DNA of 64,000 nt from UBA4636 sp963650915 (GTDB lineage Bacteria; Bacillota; Clostridia; Christensenellales; Borkfalkiaceae). The position numbers were made by a program, and so were the translations under genes. This document shows positions 9,317-19,630 of this stretch, one piece after another; within the stretch, counting starts at the first letter, position 1; each line of letters begins with the position of its first letter. Under the pieces are notes generated by a model. It did no database searches, was not told the origin of the DNA, and worked only from the letters and a program-made list of their open reading frames with translations. The DNA lies in the NCBI GenBank assembly GCA_963650915.1, contig CAVJMJ010000012.1, positions 1 through 64,000 of the forward strand, read 5' to 3'.

Positions 9317-9897
9317 GATTTGCCTCCTTTTTTTGTTGTTATGTATCCTTTTATATTATTTAGTAATTGTGATTAGTTAAGTAGTTTGAGTTGTCGTTTT
9401 GTTGTTTTGTCGTTTTGTTGTTTTGTTGTTTTATTACCCTCTTGATAAGGTTTAACCGACGATAGTCTGCGGTAAAAGTTTATGTATAAACGGTTAATAT
9501 AAACTTTTCAATTCTATAAGCCGTCCAACCTCATCCACCACAAGCGGTTCCCCTCCCGCCTCGGTCTTACGACCTTCGGGCTACGGCTACGGACAACACA
9601 CTGTGTTATCCGCTTAACGCCTACGCACCCCTACCGGGTGAAGGCTAATAAGGATTGACGTATTATATAGAACAATCACCCCGTCGATTTCATCGACACC
9701 CCTCTTTGCACAAAAGGGGCTAATAAGGTCGTACAAATTATATAATTAACGCCGACTGCGTCGGCTACACCTCATCCGTCGCTACGCGCCACCTTCCTCC
9801 TCCGAGGGGAAGGCTTGCAAGGATTAACGTATTATATAAATGCGCCTGCGGCTGGATCCTTCGACTTACGCTCAGGATGACCTGCGGAAAAATAAGT
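9317..9897. repeat. GT-rich tract and composite repeat block
   Basis: From 9385 to 9432 a T/G-rich TCGTTTTGTTGTTT pattern repeats. From about 9500 to 9885 the same composite modules as at 1814-2210 appear in the same orientation. They include the ACACACTGTGT module, a CCGACTGCGTCGG hairpin and the GATCCTTCGACTTACGCTCA hairpin. No gene is visible. Confidence 0.7.
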
Positions 9898-10247
9898 CAC
9901 TTTTCTTTCGCCTTGCCCAAGCGGAAGCGTGGGCAAAGTCGAAACACCTAAGTGCAAAGTGCCGTATATTTGATAAAAGTGGGGCTATAAGCCCGTTATC
10001 GGCATAATTTATTTTGCCTCACTTTTCTTTTGCCTTGCCCAAGCGAAAGCGTGGGCAAAGTCGAAACACCTAAGTGCAAAGTGCCGTATATTTGATAAAA
10101 GTGGGGCTATAAGCCCGTTATCGGCATAATTTATTTTGCCTCACTTTTCTTTTGCCTTGCCCAAGCGAAAGCGTGGGCAAAGTCGAAACACCTAAGTGCA
10201 AAGTGCCGTATATTTGATAAAAGTGGGGCTATAAGCCCGTTATCGGC
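9898..10247 (-). repeat. 122-bp tandem array abutting the parB stop codon
   Basis: Copies begin at 9898, 10020 and 10142; the third ends at 10247, the base before the parB stop triplet. Each copy has a TTGCCCAAGCGAAAGC hairpin with a GNRA-type loop, an AGTCGAAACACCTAAGTG module, and the dispersed GGGGCTATAAGCCCGTTATC hairpin. Copy 1 differs at a few bases, including the tetraloop (GGAA for GAAA). In the transcript sense the array is the 3' untranslated region of parB. Confidence 0.9.
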
Positions 10248-11150
10248 TTATTTTATCTTGTCTAACAGGTCGGAAATCCTATCCAAATCGTCACGAGTGT
10301 AATAGTCTATATAGATTCTTCCTTTTCTGTCGTTGCCGATAGCCGAAACCTTAGTGCCGAAACTTCTTTGCATTCTTACGATAAGGTCTTTTAATTCGAC
10401 GCTCATATTTGCTTCCATCTCGGCTTTCTTTCTTCTCTTTTCGTCTTCGGGCGGGTTGTAATAATTTTTAACGGCTTGTTCGACTTCTCTTACCGACATG
10501 CGCTCGGAAACGGCGCGTTTTGCAATGTTCAACTGCTCGTTTTTAGGAAGGGTTATAAGCGCCCTTGCATGCCCTTGCGACAATTGGTTGGTCGAAACTA
10601 AATCTATAACGCCTTGGTCGAGAGACAAAAGCCTTAAAGTGTTCGCTATGGCCGAACGGCTTTTACCTATTCTTTCGGCAAGTTCTTCCTGCGTAATGTC
10701 GTATTCTTCCATCAAAAGTTTCATTGCGTTTGCCGCTTCGATGGGGTTTAAATCTTCACGCTGTAAGTTTTCGATAAGAGAGATCTCTTTTACCTGTCTT
10801 TCGTTGTACTCTTTGATTATGGAAGGAACGGTTTTCATGCCCGCGATTTTGCTTGCGCGCCAACGTCTTTCACCGGCAATTATCATGTATTTATTGCCTT
10901 TTTTGTTTACGACGATGGGCATGATGACGCCGTGCACGGCTATGGAATCGGCTAACTCTTGCAAACTCGTCGGGTCAAAAATCTTCCTCGGCTGATTGGG
11001 ATTCGCCTCTATAAGGTCGATGTTTATTTCAACGACGCTGTTTTTGATTTCTTCGCCTTCCGTTCCGAGATTATCGTAGGAAAATTTGCTGTAATCTTCC
11101 TGCGTGTCCTGTAAAAGAGCGGCTAAACCTTTGCCTAAACCTTTTGCCAT
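10248..11150 (-). CDS. parB: Chromosome partitioning protein ParB (Spo0J)
   Basis: This 300-aa protein is the parS-binding CTPase clamp of the ParABS segregation system. It loads at parS sites, slides and recruits SMC. The ParB/Srx domain carries GERRWRA (residues 93-99) and ENLQRED (127-133). The helix-turn-helix is ITQEELAERIGKSRSAIANT (152-171), and a short C-terminal dimerisation domain follows. Length is typical for a Firmicutes ParB. It lies downstream of parA on the same strand but 331 bp away, so separate transcription is possible. Three parS sites lie at 14960-18393. It could be a Noc paralogue, but the company of parA favours ParB. Confidence 0.93.
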   Translation of the reverse strand: MAKGLGKGLAALLQDTQEDYSKFSYDNLGTEGEEIKNSVVEINIDLIEANPNQPRKIFDPTSLQELADSIAVHGVIMPIVVNKKGNKYMIIAGERRWRASKIAGMKTVPSIIKEYNERQVKEISLIENLQREDLNPIEAANAMKLLMEEYDITQEELAERIGKSRSAIANTLRLLSLDQGVIDLVSTNQLSQGHARALITLPKNEQLNIAKRAVSERMSVREVEQAVKNYYNPPEDEKRRKKAEMEANMSVELKDLIVRMQRSFGTKVSAIGNDRKGRIYIDYYTRDDLDRISDLLDKIK

Positions 11151-11481
11151 TTTTTATTCCTCCTTCTATCCGTTTATCGTTTGGTGTTTATCTGTTTTTC
11201 GTTGTTTTACTTTGGTAATGCGCTATAAAAAGCCTTATGCTTGTAAGTTTTTCAAGCCTTATGAAGTAAATTTGCTCTAAAAGGCTTTTTTTCTATCTGC
11301 GTTTTTTATCGTGGCTTTTATCGTGTTTTTTATCGGCACTTTTTAAGAAACCGCTTTGTTCAACTTTTAGTCGTTATATGTATTTTTGGAAGCGACTTTT
11401 TGTTGTGACATGTAACTTTTTGGCACGACTTTTGTCGCTATATGCGTTTTTTGACATTATGCGCAATTTTTAAATTTACTT
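11151..11481. repeat. Gap between parB and parA with ~33-bp tandem repeat
   Basis: A 32-36-bp unit (ACTTTTRGTCGYTATATGYR type) occurs three times at 11363-11394, 11395-11427 and 11428-11463. Closer to parB, AAAAAGCCTTATGCTTG and an AAAGGCTTTTTTT run at 11228-11292 can form imperfect hairpins. These could be a terminator for parA or a regulatory region for parB. No ORF is present. Confidence 0.6.
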
Positions 11482-12252
11482 CTATTTATTGTCGTATTTG
11501 CTAAGATATTCGTCAACGAAGGCTACGTAAGCAACGGCACCGCGACAACGCTTATCGTGCAACATTACGGGCTTGCCGTAACTCGGGGCTTCGGAAACCC
11601 TGATGTTCCTCGGTATAAAGGTTTCAAAAACCTTGTCACCGAAATATTTTTTGATTTCGTCGGCTATCTGGCGCGAAATGAGAGCCCTTCCGTCGTACAT
11701 GGTGATAAGTACGCCTTCTATCGTCAGCTTGGGGTTGAGCGATTTTATTACCAGTTTTATGGTGTTGACGAGTTGGCTTAAACCTTCCAAAGCGTAGTAT
11801 TCGCTCTGAATGGGGATAAGTACGCCGTCTGCCGCTGCCAGTGCGTTTATGGTGAGAAGCCCTATCGCCGGGGGACAGTCGATTATTAAATAATCGTATT
11901 CGTCCTTTATCGCCGATAACGCGCGACTTAAACGCTTTTCTCTGCCCTTCATGGAAACGAGTTCTACTTCGGCACCCGCTAAATCGATGCTCGACGGCAA
12001 AACGTATAAGTTTTCCACGTCGGTTTTTACTATGACGGACTTAACAGGCACTTCGTTAATCAAAACGTCGTAAATGCTGTTTTTAAGTTCGCTTTTTGAA
12101 ATTCCGAGACCGGTAGTCGCATTGCCTTGCGCATCCATATCGACGACAAGCACTTTTTTGCCTTTAAGCGCAAGCCCTGCGGAAAAGTTAATGCAAGTCG
12201 AAGTCTTTCCGACCCCACCTTTTTGATTGGATATTGCTATAATCCTTCCCAT
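11482..12252 (-). CDS. parA: Chromosome partitioning ATPase ParA (Soj)
   Basis: The 256-aa protein is a deviant-Walker ATPase. The P-loop is KGGVGKTS (residues 11-18) with the signature lysine, the A' motif is VDMDAQGN (about 37-44), and the B motif is DYLIIDCPP. It drives origin segregation with ParB and, in Bacillus, regulates DnaA. The length and lack of an N-terminal DNA-binding extension mark it as the chromosomal Soj type. The start has AGGGG eight bases upstream. A tandem 11-bp repeat array (12286-12339) lies 34 bp upstream of the start codon and could be an operator. Confidence 0.95.
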   Translation of the reverse strand: MGRIIAISNQKGGVGKTSTCINFSAGLALKGKKVLVVDMDAQGNATTGLGISKSELKNSIYDVLINEVPVKSVIVKTDVENLYVLPSSIDLAGAEVELVSMKGREKRLSRALSAIKDEYDYLIIDCPPAIGLLTINALAAADGVLIPIQSEYYALEGLSQLVNTIKLVIKSLNPKLTIEGVLITMYDGRALISRQIADEIKKYFGDKVFETFIPRNIRVSEAPSYGKPVMLHDKRCRGAVAYVAFVDEYLSKYDNK

Positions 12253-12285
12253 ATTTAGTCCCCTTTTTTCATTTTTGATTTGATC

Positions 12286-12339
12286 GATTTTTGCTCGATT
12301 TTTAGTCGATTTTACTCGATTTTTGCCTGATTTTTGATC
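12286..12339. repeat. Tandem 11-bp repeats upstream of parA
   Basis: Five consecutive units, GATTTTTGCTC, GATTTTTAGTC, GATTTTACTC, GATTTTTGCCT and GATTTTTGATC, are spaced one helical turn apart (one unit has 10 bp). They lie in the parA 5' region on the minus strand, like iterons or a cooperative operator. The rest of 12253-12688 is AT-rich and gene-free. Confidence 0.75.
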
Positions 12340-12623
12340 GATGAGGTGTCTTCTGCGCGCATCTACTCTTTTTTATTCGTAACTACGCCGTAAAACACCA
12401 TTATTGTAAAGAATTTTTACGATTTTTAACAAAGCATTTTTTTAACGAAGTAGTTTGTTAACAAACGATCGTTTAATAAACAAACTTTTTAATAAATGTC
12501 TTACGCCGTTTATTTCGCCTTTTCGGTATTGCTTTTTAAAACTCGGCTAAACTTGTGTTTTATGCCGTTTTTTCACTCGGCAAAACTAGTTTATTGCGTT
12601 TGTAAAGTTTGAAATTTCGTGAT

Positions 12624-12657
12624 AAAAGCGAGGCTATAAGCCTGTTATCGCCATTTT
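12624..12657 (-). repeat. Dispersed hairpin element, 3' of ftsH
   Basis: Here the stem is AGGCT-ATA-AGCCT (12631-12643) instead of GGGCT-ATA-AGCCC: the outermost pair has changed on both sides and still pairs. It lies about 32 nt downstream of the ftsH stop on the minus strand. Confidence 0.75.
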
Positions 12658-12688
12658 TACAAACAACGGTAACTTAAAGCGGTATATA

Positions 12689-14758
12689 TTATTTGCTCTT
12701 TTCTTCGGGCTTATTTTGCTCGGGTTTATCGTCCTCTTTCGTCACCTTTTCGGCATCTTCGCTTTTAGTTTGTTCGCCTTTTTTGGTTACTCCGTCCATT
12801 CTCGCAAAGGGATTGCCGTTGGATTTAGCGTCCCTTTCTTCCATATACGCGATAACTTCTTGCGCACTCTTGCCTTGAATTATAAGTTCGACTTCGTCCG
12901 AATATATAGTGTCTTTTTCGAGCAGAACTCTTGCCATAGTGTCCAAAAGGTTTCTGTTCGCCTTCAAAGTTTCGACGGCTTTTTTGTAACTGTCGGAAAC
13001 TATGCGCCTTACTTCTTCGTCGATGGTTCTTGCCGTTTCCTCGCTGAAATCGGCTTTGGTCTGATAATCTCTGCCGAGGAAAATCTCGGTGTCGCTACCG
13101 TAACATACGGGACCCAATTTTTCGCTCATACCCCATTCGGTAACCATACGTTTAGCACGCTTGGTTACGGACGATATGTCCGCGCTCGGCCCCGACGTTA
13201 CTTCGTTGATAACGATTTCTTCGGCGGCTCTTCCGCCCATCGTCATTACCAAATCGTCCAAAAGTTTGGACTTAACGAGGTATTGATTGTCGTTATCAGG
13301 TCTTGTCATGGTGTAACCGCCCGCCATTCCGCGCGGGATAATCGAAACCTCGTGCACGGGGTCGCAACCGGGCAACAAAGACGCCAAAATCGCGTGTCCC
13401 GATTCGTGGTAAGCAGTAGTTCTTCTGTCCGTTTCGGTAACCACTCTCGACTTCTTTTGAGGTCCTAACAAAACTTTGTTTATGCCTTCGTAAAGGTCTT
13501 GATTGTTTATATATTTTCTGTTGTCTCTCGCAGCCAAAATTGCCGCTTCGTTCAAAAGGTTTGCCAAATCGGCACCGCTGAATCCGCCGGTCATTCTCGA
13601 CAAAACTTTGAAGTTTACGTCGGGAGCGAGCGGTTTGTTTCTTGCGTGAACCTTCAATATCGCTTCACGACCTTTTACGTCGGGCATGTTGACGTAAATG
13701 GTACGGTCGAATCTTCCCGGTCTTAAAAGAGCCGGGTCGAGAACGTCGGCACGGTTGGTCGCCGCCATTACCACGATGCCCTCGTTGCTTTCAAAACCGT
13801 CCATTTGAACGAGAAGTTGGTTAAGCGTTTGTTCCCTTTCGTCGTTTCCACCGCCCAAACCGGCTCCGCGTTGACGGCCGACGGCGTCGATTTCGTCTAT
13901 AAATATGATGCAGGGCTGATTCTTTTTAGCCGTGTTGAAAAGGTCACGTACACGAGATGCGCCTACGCCGACGAACATTTCGACAAAGTCCGAACCGCTT
14001 ATCGAAAAGAAGGGTACGTTGGCTTCGCCCGCTACCGCTTTTGCAAACAACGTCTTACCGGTACCGGGGTTACCCACCAAAAGGACACCCTTGGGCGTTC
14101 TTGCACCAAGTGAGGCAAATTTTTGAGGGTTCTTTAAAAATTCGACGACCTCTTTTAGTTCTTCCTTTTCTTCGTCCGCACCCGCTACGTCGGAAAATCT
14201 GACCTTTACGTTGGTAATGACTTGCGCTTTGGTTTTGCCGAAATCGAGGGCGCCGGAATTGGCACCTCTCGCTTGGCGCACGAACATTATGATGATAAAG
14301 ATGCTGATGCCGAGAGATAAAAGAGGGAAAGCAAGATCTGTCCAAACGTTTCCCGCGCTCGGGTTCGAGGCAGATTCGGTCACACCGCAATGTGCCAAGC
14401 CGTTTAATATCGCCCACTCGTTTTCATTACGGTTGAAGTAGGATTTTACGACAACCTTTTTACCACTGTAACCGATTAAAGTATAACTGTTTACATAGTA
14501 ACGGTCGATTTGAATGTTATCGATAATGATAAAATTTTTGTCTTTATCAACGTATAAAACTTTGTACCCTTGCGAGTTGTTGTCCTTTTTGTAGGTGTCA
14601 CCGACCGAATAATTTGCGTCTTCGGAACAGTAAACGACACCTGCTTTTTCCCAAAATACGGAAAGTGTGGATGAATCGTCATAAAAATAGTTTGCAACGA
14701 GTAGCGCCAATAAGACCATAACAATCAGCCCGATAAGCACCTTAGCCGAATTTTTCAT
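12689..14758 (-). CDS. ftsH: ATP-dependent zinc metalloprotease FtsH
   Basis: This 689-aa membrane AAA protease degrades misfolded membrane proteins and short-lived regulators. Transmembrane segments lie at about residues 5-23 and 140-160, flanking an extracytoplasmic domain. Walker A is GNPGTGKT (229-236) and Walker B IIFIDEID (284-291). The second region of homology is TNRADVLDPALLRPGRFDR, and the zinc site is HESGH (451-455). The tail after about 640 is acidic and lysine-rich. The gene is complete. It borders the AT-rich parS region and its promoter must lie in that region's left edge. HGPRT and TilS, the usual Firmicutes neighbours, are not adjacent. Confidence 0.97.
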   Translation of the reverse strand: MKNSAKVLIGLIVMVLLALLVANYFYDDSSTLSVFWEKAGVVYCSEDANYSVGDTYKKDNNSQGYKVLYVDKDKNFIIIDNIQIDRYYVNSYTLIGYSGKKVVVKSYFNRNENEWAILNGLAHCGVTESASNPSAGNVWTDLAFPLLSLGISIFIIIMFVRQARGANSGALDFGKTKAQVITNVKVRFSDVAGADEEKEELKEVVEFLKNPQKFASLGARTPKGVLLVGNPGTGKTLFAKAVAGEANVPFFSISGSDFVEMFVGVGASRVRDLFNTAKKNQPCIIFIDEIDAVGRQRGAGLGGGNDEREQTLNQLLVQMDGFESNEGIVVMAATNRADVLDPALLRPGRFDRTIYVNMPDVKGREAILKVHARNKPLAPDVNFKVLSRMTGGFSGADLANLLNEAAILAARDNRKYINNQDLYEGINKVLLGPQKKSRVVTETDRRTTAYHESGHAILASLLPGCDPVHEVSIIPRGMAGGYTMTRPDNDNQYLVKSKLLDDLVMTMGGRAAEEIVINEVTSGPSADISSVTKRAKRMVTEWGMSEKLGPVCYGSDTEIFLGRDYQTKADFSEETARTIDEEVRRIVSDSYKKAVETLKANRNLLDTMARVLLEKDTIYSDEVELIIQGKSAQEVIAYMEERDAKSNGNPFARMDGVTKKGEQTKSEDAEKVTKEDDKPEQNKPEEKSK

Positions 14759-14959
14759 AAATCCTCCGAAACGCTTGCTTTACGGCAAGCTGAGTAATCA
14801 CAATTATTATAGGTAAAAATAAAGTATGTTATTATCATTTTATCATAACAAACAAAAATTGGCAATCTTATGCAACAGCTTTTGCGCTGTTTTTATAAAT
14901 TCATTAAAAAAGCAAATTATTGTCACAAAATTGTTTGCGCCGAAAAAGCCTTTTAAAAA

Positions 14960-14975
14960 TGTTTCACGTGAAATT
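14960..14975. promoter_or_regulatory. parS site 1 (imperfect)
   Basis: TGTTTCACGTGAAATT matches the parS consensus TGTTTCACGTGAAACA at 14 of 16 positions, with the last two bases different. It lies 200 bp from the ftsH start. Confidence 0.75.
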
Positions 14976-16773
14976 TATTCTAAATTTAAGCTACTTAGGT
15001 TTATATAATGCATAAAAGCCCATGAACTTTTAAAAAGATTTACAGTATATTATGCTTTAATATACAATTTGTCATATCATAATCGATACTTACATATAAC
15101 TAAATTGTTGATTATTAGAATAATTATACTATAATTAAAATAATGGATTACTTTTCAAACCTTGACTGTGCCGAATTAGCTATATATATAACGCTTTTTT
15201 GTAAATAATTAGACTTTGAACTATTTAACTATCGGATAGCAAAAATACCTCGTTTTTTACGGAAAAATCTCTATTTTCCTGATAAAATGCAATTATCAGT
15301 CTGATACTTGGCTTTTTCTATTAAAATATATATAAAAAGACACCCGGGGCGAAAAAACAGAGTTTGGGACTGCTATCGCAAGCCGGTTTAGTTGTTTTCT
15401 GCTAAAAAATTGCAATTTTCGCTTTAATTTGCTCAAATAAACTATTTTTATATACCATTTTGCTTGATTTTGCTTGATTTTGCTTACAAATAACCGCTTT
15501 TGCTTTATTTTGATTAGGTTTTTACATCTTTTGTTTAATTTTACTTCGTTTTGATAGAATTCCATTGTTTTTTATCGGTTTCTATTGCTTTTACTTAAAT
15601 CTAATAGATTTTAATTAGTTTTATATCGTTTTTCTTGCTCATATCTAATTTTTTCTGTTTTTACAACATTTTCTTGTTTAAATACCTCTTCTTAATTTAT
15701 AAGTTAAATAAGCCCGGTTTTGTCTTAATGAATTCAGAGATATTTACAAGTTATAAAGAATTTTAAGACAATTCCACGGTATTTTCTTGTTAAAATCGAG
15801 TATTTAGGCAAAATAACGATTTGAAATCGAGTATCGCCTACTATAATAGATTGTTTTGTTTCAAAACCGATAAAAAACGTCAAAAACGAATTAAATAGTA
15901 ATAAATATCCACATACACAAGGTCCGGAAATTAACTGTTTGCGAGGTTCATTATTAATTTTTACGTTATGGGTTTATATTAATGTAATTATATTTTAAGT
16001 TAAAATATATAAATTAAAATATAAAACATGACTATTATCTATTTAGTTATGCAAACAAAGACAACAATTAATTTATCACTCAAAACCAATTGTTATATCT
16101 TTAAAACCATTATATTGAGCTTTTGCGCTTTAATTTTATTTTTTGCACTTGATTAGCTTAAACATATAATGATACTATATAAAGAAATATGATGTAGCCT
16201 ATATTTGTTTATATAAAAAAACACGCCATCTTATAAGGTCAACTTTGGGCTTATTGACCTACAACTATCCACTCACGCAAGTTTTTTCTGTTCTTCTGCT
16301 TAAAATTCTTTCGGTTGTAAAAACGTTTTATTATATTCTTAAAAGGCAATCGTGAGATAAATAATTTTGCCATTTACTACAATACCGATTGTGATTTACG
16401 AGAATTACACTTTCAATTCATCCTTATAAGCATCAACCATTCTGTTAGAATTCATTTTAGAATTTAATCTAATTAACACAAGCGCAAGCCACAAGTTAAA
16501 GGAAAATTAGTATATAACGCAGTATTATAATCTATGCACTTTAAATAACATTTTTAATCTCATAACAATTAACAAAGGTTAATTAACTTAATGATAATAA
16601 TTTTGATTAACAATATAATCTTCCTCTATCTTATGTTTATACGCCAAGACTAAGCATTTTATTATTCGGAAGCCAATGTGGTGTACACCGTATTATATAT
16701 CAAAATAGCCTTAAACTAATAAAATAATAGACTACAATCATATTTTTCATTATTATGCTTTTTAATTTAGAAA

Positions 16774-16810
16774 AAAGACGATGGTTTTAAACAAATCTAT
16801 CGTCTTTTAG
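16774..16810. terminator. Terminator-like hairpin inside the AT-rich region
   Basis: AAAAGACGAT and ATCGTCTTTT form a 10-bp stem around a 16-nt loop. No gene that would use it is apparent on either side, so it may end an untranslated transcript or be a remnant. Confidence 0.5.
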
Positions 16811-17362
16811 CCTGACATATTTATATACTATTCTGTTAGAATTCATTTTAGATTTATTGTTAATTTTAGTTGGCGCATTGTCTCATTGTTAATTCAATTA
16901 CTGTTTTAACGCTTGAATAACTAAACCGCACTAATAATTTAATCAAGTAAATACTCTCAATCGTTATTAGTTCGCCTTGGAAGAGTATGTTTTCTTTTGT
17001 TAAGTAAGTTTGAAAATACATTACGTCTTTAACAACCGGGGAGACAATGTTTTCATTCATTCTTTATAACTTATCTTTTTCAAAATTAAATCTTCTAAAG
17101 CCCTGATAGACTATGATATTTTAATGGTTTTATCCAATCATTTATAGGAAATAAGATAAATTTTAATACTAATTTTACTTTTGTCATTCTGTTAGAATCC
17201 ATTTTAGCAGACATGTTAAATACAGTAATTATTTCCGTAATCAATACTGCAAGAACGGCGACTTCGAAAGAAATATATTTTTTAATTTTTATTTAATATA
17301 TTGAAATTAAATTATCAAAATCGATTCTTTGTCAATTTTAAAAATGATTATTTTACTTTTTA

Positions 17363-17404
17363 TTTGCGCCCACATTGTTTCACGTGAAACAATGTGGGCG
17401 CAAA
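17363..17404. promoter_or_regulatory. Perfect parS inside a 42-bp palindrome
   Basis: The consensus 16-mer TGTTTCACGTGAAACA lies at 17376-17391. The perfect inverted symmetry extends 13 bp further on each side (TTTGCGCCCACAT and its complement), making a 42-bp uninterrupted palindrome. parS normally has symmetry only over its core, so the extra arms are unusual. Confidence 0.92.
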
Positions 17405-17776
17405 GTTTTTACATTTAAAAACAACTTTATTTTAAAACATATATTAAAAATAAATCTGTAAAATAACCTCAAATAAAAAAATGAATTCTAACAGAATGGA
17501 CAAATCTTTAAGTCAAATAAACTTACGCAATTCTGTCTTGTTTATTCAACAGTTAATATGTAAACGAAATAACAACAAATTAGGATAAATTAATCAAGTT
17601 TTATAAAATAGAAAAGACCTTAAGAACAATTTAATCATTAAATCAGTTGTTTTAATACTTGCGATATCATCATTTTAAGGTGCAATATCTCATAAGCGCA
17701 TAATTATGTTTTTGCGCTTATGAGATAATTATAATTGTTAACTATAAAAAATTAATAACTAATATAATGAAAACAT

Positions 17777-17888
<112 letters not shown>

Positions 17889-18377
17889 AAAAGATTTGAT
17901 TTGAAGACCGAATAGTCGAGTAATTTAATTTAGAAATATAGATTTACTATCCGATTCTTCCATTGATGAATCAAATTACCTCAAATAATTAGAAATCTTA
18001 TATATAATCGATATAAATAGTAAAATCTTGCAACCAAACAAGCAAGCAAACATAAAAACGTACAGGTACGTAAAGTATGGAGGCTTAATCCATAAGATAA
18101 CACAATAGCCAATCTAAGAAATGCGACTAAATACAATATAACAAATTGATTATTTGACTTATTTAATAACAAAGATATGGTTCATTACCGGATTCTTCCA
18201 ACACACCTAAATAAGGATATAAATACTTACATATTTCGCCTAAATTAGAGATAAAAACGTTATTTAGATATTAAATTTTCCTTAAAATACAAAATATCAT
18301 TCTTTTAGAATCTATTTTTACATTTGTAGTCGTTAATATTTTTGAATATGCACTTGTTTGAAATAAATATGCGCCAA

Positions 18378-18393
18378 TTTTTCACGTGAAACA
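18378..18393. promoter_or_regulatory. parS site 3 (15 of 16)
   Basis: TTTTTCACGTGAAACA differs from consensus parS at one base (the G at position 2). A half-site, TGTTTCACGAAA, follows at 18423. Confidence 0.8.
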
Positions 18394-19057
18394 TCGCTTT
18401 TTAAGGCAAAAATAAACCGAAATGTTTCACGAAAGCAAAAACTGTATAAAATGAAGTAAAATTTTTACAAAAGTTTCCATGCTATTTGCAAGGCAAAATG
18501 CCTTGCAAATAGCCCGAATCGCCTTAAAAATGAGGCAAATTTAACCAAATTATCGGTTAAGACAAATTTTAAAAATATAGTGTGCCAAAGCTAATGTTTC
18601 ACAATTTATTGCAGATAAATTTCAGGCTTAAAAAGTATTTTGATGAATATAATTATACCGATTTATACATTTTGTCTATATTTTTAAGTTAAAGCCTTAC
18701 CGGTTATCAAAAAAACAACTTTAATATCAATATTGTTATGCGCTTTCAATTAGAAAAACTCGTTATAATAATGCGCTATATTTTGCAATTAGATTCAAAC
18801 ATTACAAAACCAAATAAAAAAGTCGTTCGGTTACCTTTACACAAAAAAACGTTTTTGATATCCACGCACAACCAAGATTACATATAATATAACTAAAAAC
18901 GATTTTTTCTTTAAATTGATTTTTAATTTTGTAGTTATTTATTTGCTTTTTCATATATTTAGTGATATTATCTTAACTACAAATAAGGCGCATACTTTAT
19001 ATACAAATTATTTTGTCTTTGCGCCAATTTACAAATTTTGCGCTATTTAGGTTTATT

Positions 19058-19519
19058 ATGATTAAAACAAACGTAATGAGAATTTTAGAAAGAGAAAATA
19101 TTAACTACAAGGTCTATGAATACGATGACAACGAAACGAGGGGAGAGGTAGTTTGTACGCTCGTCGGAAAAAGTCCCGACGAAACTTTTAAAACGTTAGT
19201 CACCGTATCCAATACCCTCGAACATCTCGTTTTCGTTATCCCTGTCAACACAACCTTAAATTTAAAAAAGGCTGCATCTTCCGCCGGGGTTAAATCAATC
19301 GAAATGATAAAGCAAAAAGAACTTTTTCCGCTTACGGGCTACGTTCACGGCGGGTGTTCTCCGATCGGCATGAAGAAACAATTTAGAACCTTCATAAACG
19401 AAACGGCAATACTTTTCGACACGATAACTTTCAGTGCCGGAAAGGTAGGCGAACAAGTTGAAGTCAATCCTTTTGACCTGAAAAATCTCGTCAATGCAGA
19501 GTTTTGCGATTTAACTTAA
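19058..19519 (+). CDS. ybaK: YbaK/EbsC-type Cys-tRNA(Pro) deacylase
   Basis: The 153-aa product matches the YbaK branch of the trans-editing deacylases, which hydrolyse cysteinyl-tRNA(Pro) made by mischarging. Visible signs are the opening KTNVMRILERENINYKVYEY, the conserved K in DETFKTLV, and the G-x-S-P-I-G loop in GYVHGGCSPIGMKKQFRTFI. The ATG at 19058 fits the usual N-terminus; a longer frame from 19013 adds an implausible tail. No strong ribosome binding site is seen. It is the first gene right of the parS region and ends in a shared terminator with the convergent cvpA gene. Confidence 0.88.
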   Translation: MIKTNVMRILERENINYKVYEYDDNETRGEVVCTLVGKSPDETFKTLVTVSNTLEHLVFVIPVNTTLNLKKAASSAGVKSIEMIKQKELFPLTGYVHGGCSPIGMKKQFRTFINETAILFDTITFSAGKVGEQVEVNPFDLKNLVNAEFCDLT

Positions 19520-19565
19520 TATTAAAAGCCCGTCGCCTAAGACAATTTGCCTAAAAATTTATTCT

Positions 19566-19606
19566 AAAAAAACGAGCGCGTCCAAACAAAGACACGTTCG
19601 TTTTTT
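19566..19606. terminator. Bidirectional terminator between ybaK and cvpA
   Basis: AAACGAGCGCGTC pairs with GACACGTTCGTTT over 13 bp with two G-U pairs. A-runs and T-runs flank it on both sides, so it can serve both convergent genes. Confidence 0.85.
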
Positions 19607-19630
19607 AATAACTTATTTAATTAACCTGCT

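Noticed and set aside
16866..17060. 64-codon minus ORF inside the AT-rich parS region
   Set aside because: No ribosome binding site, no recognisable family and composition like the surrounding non-coding DNA.
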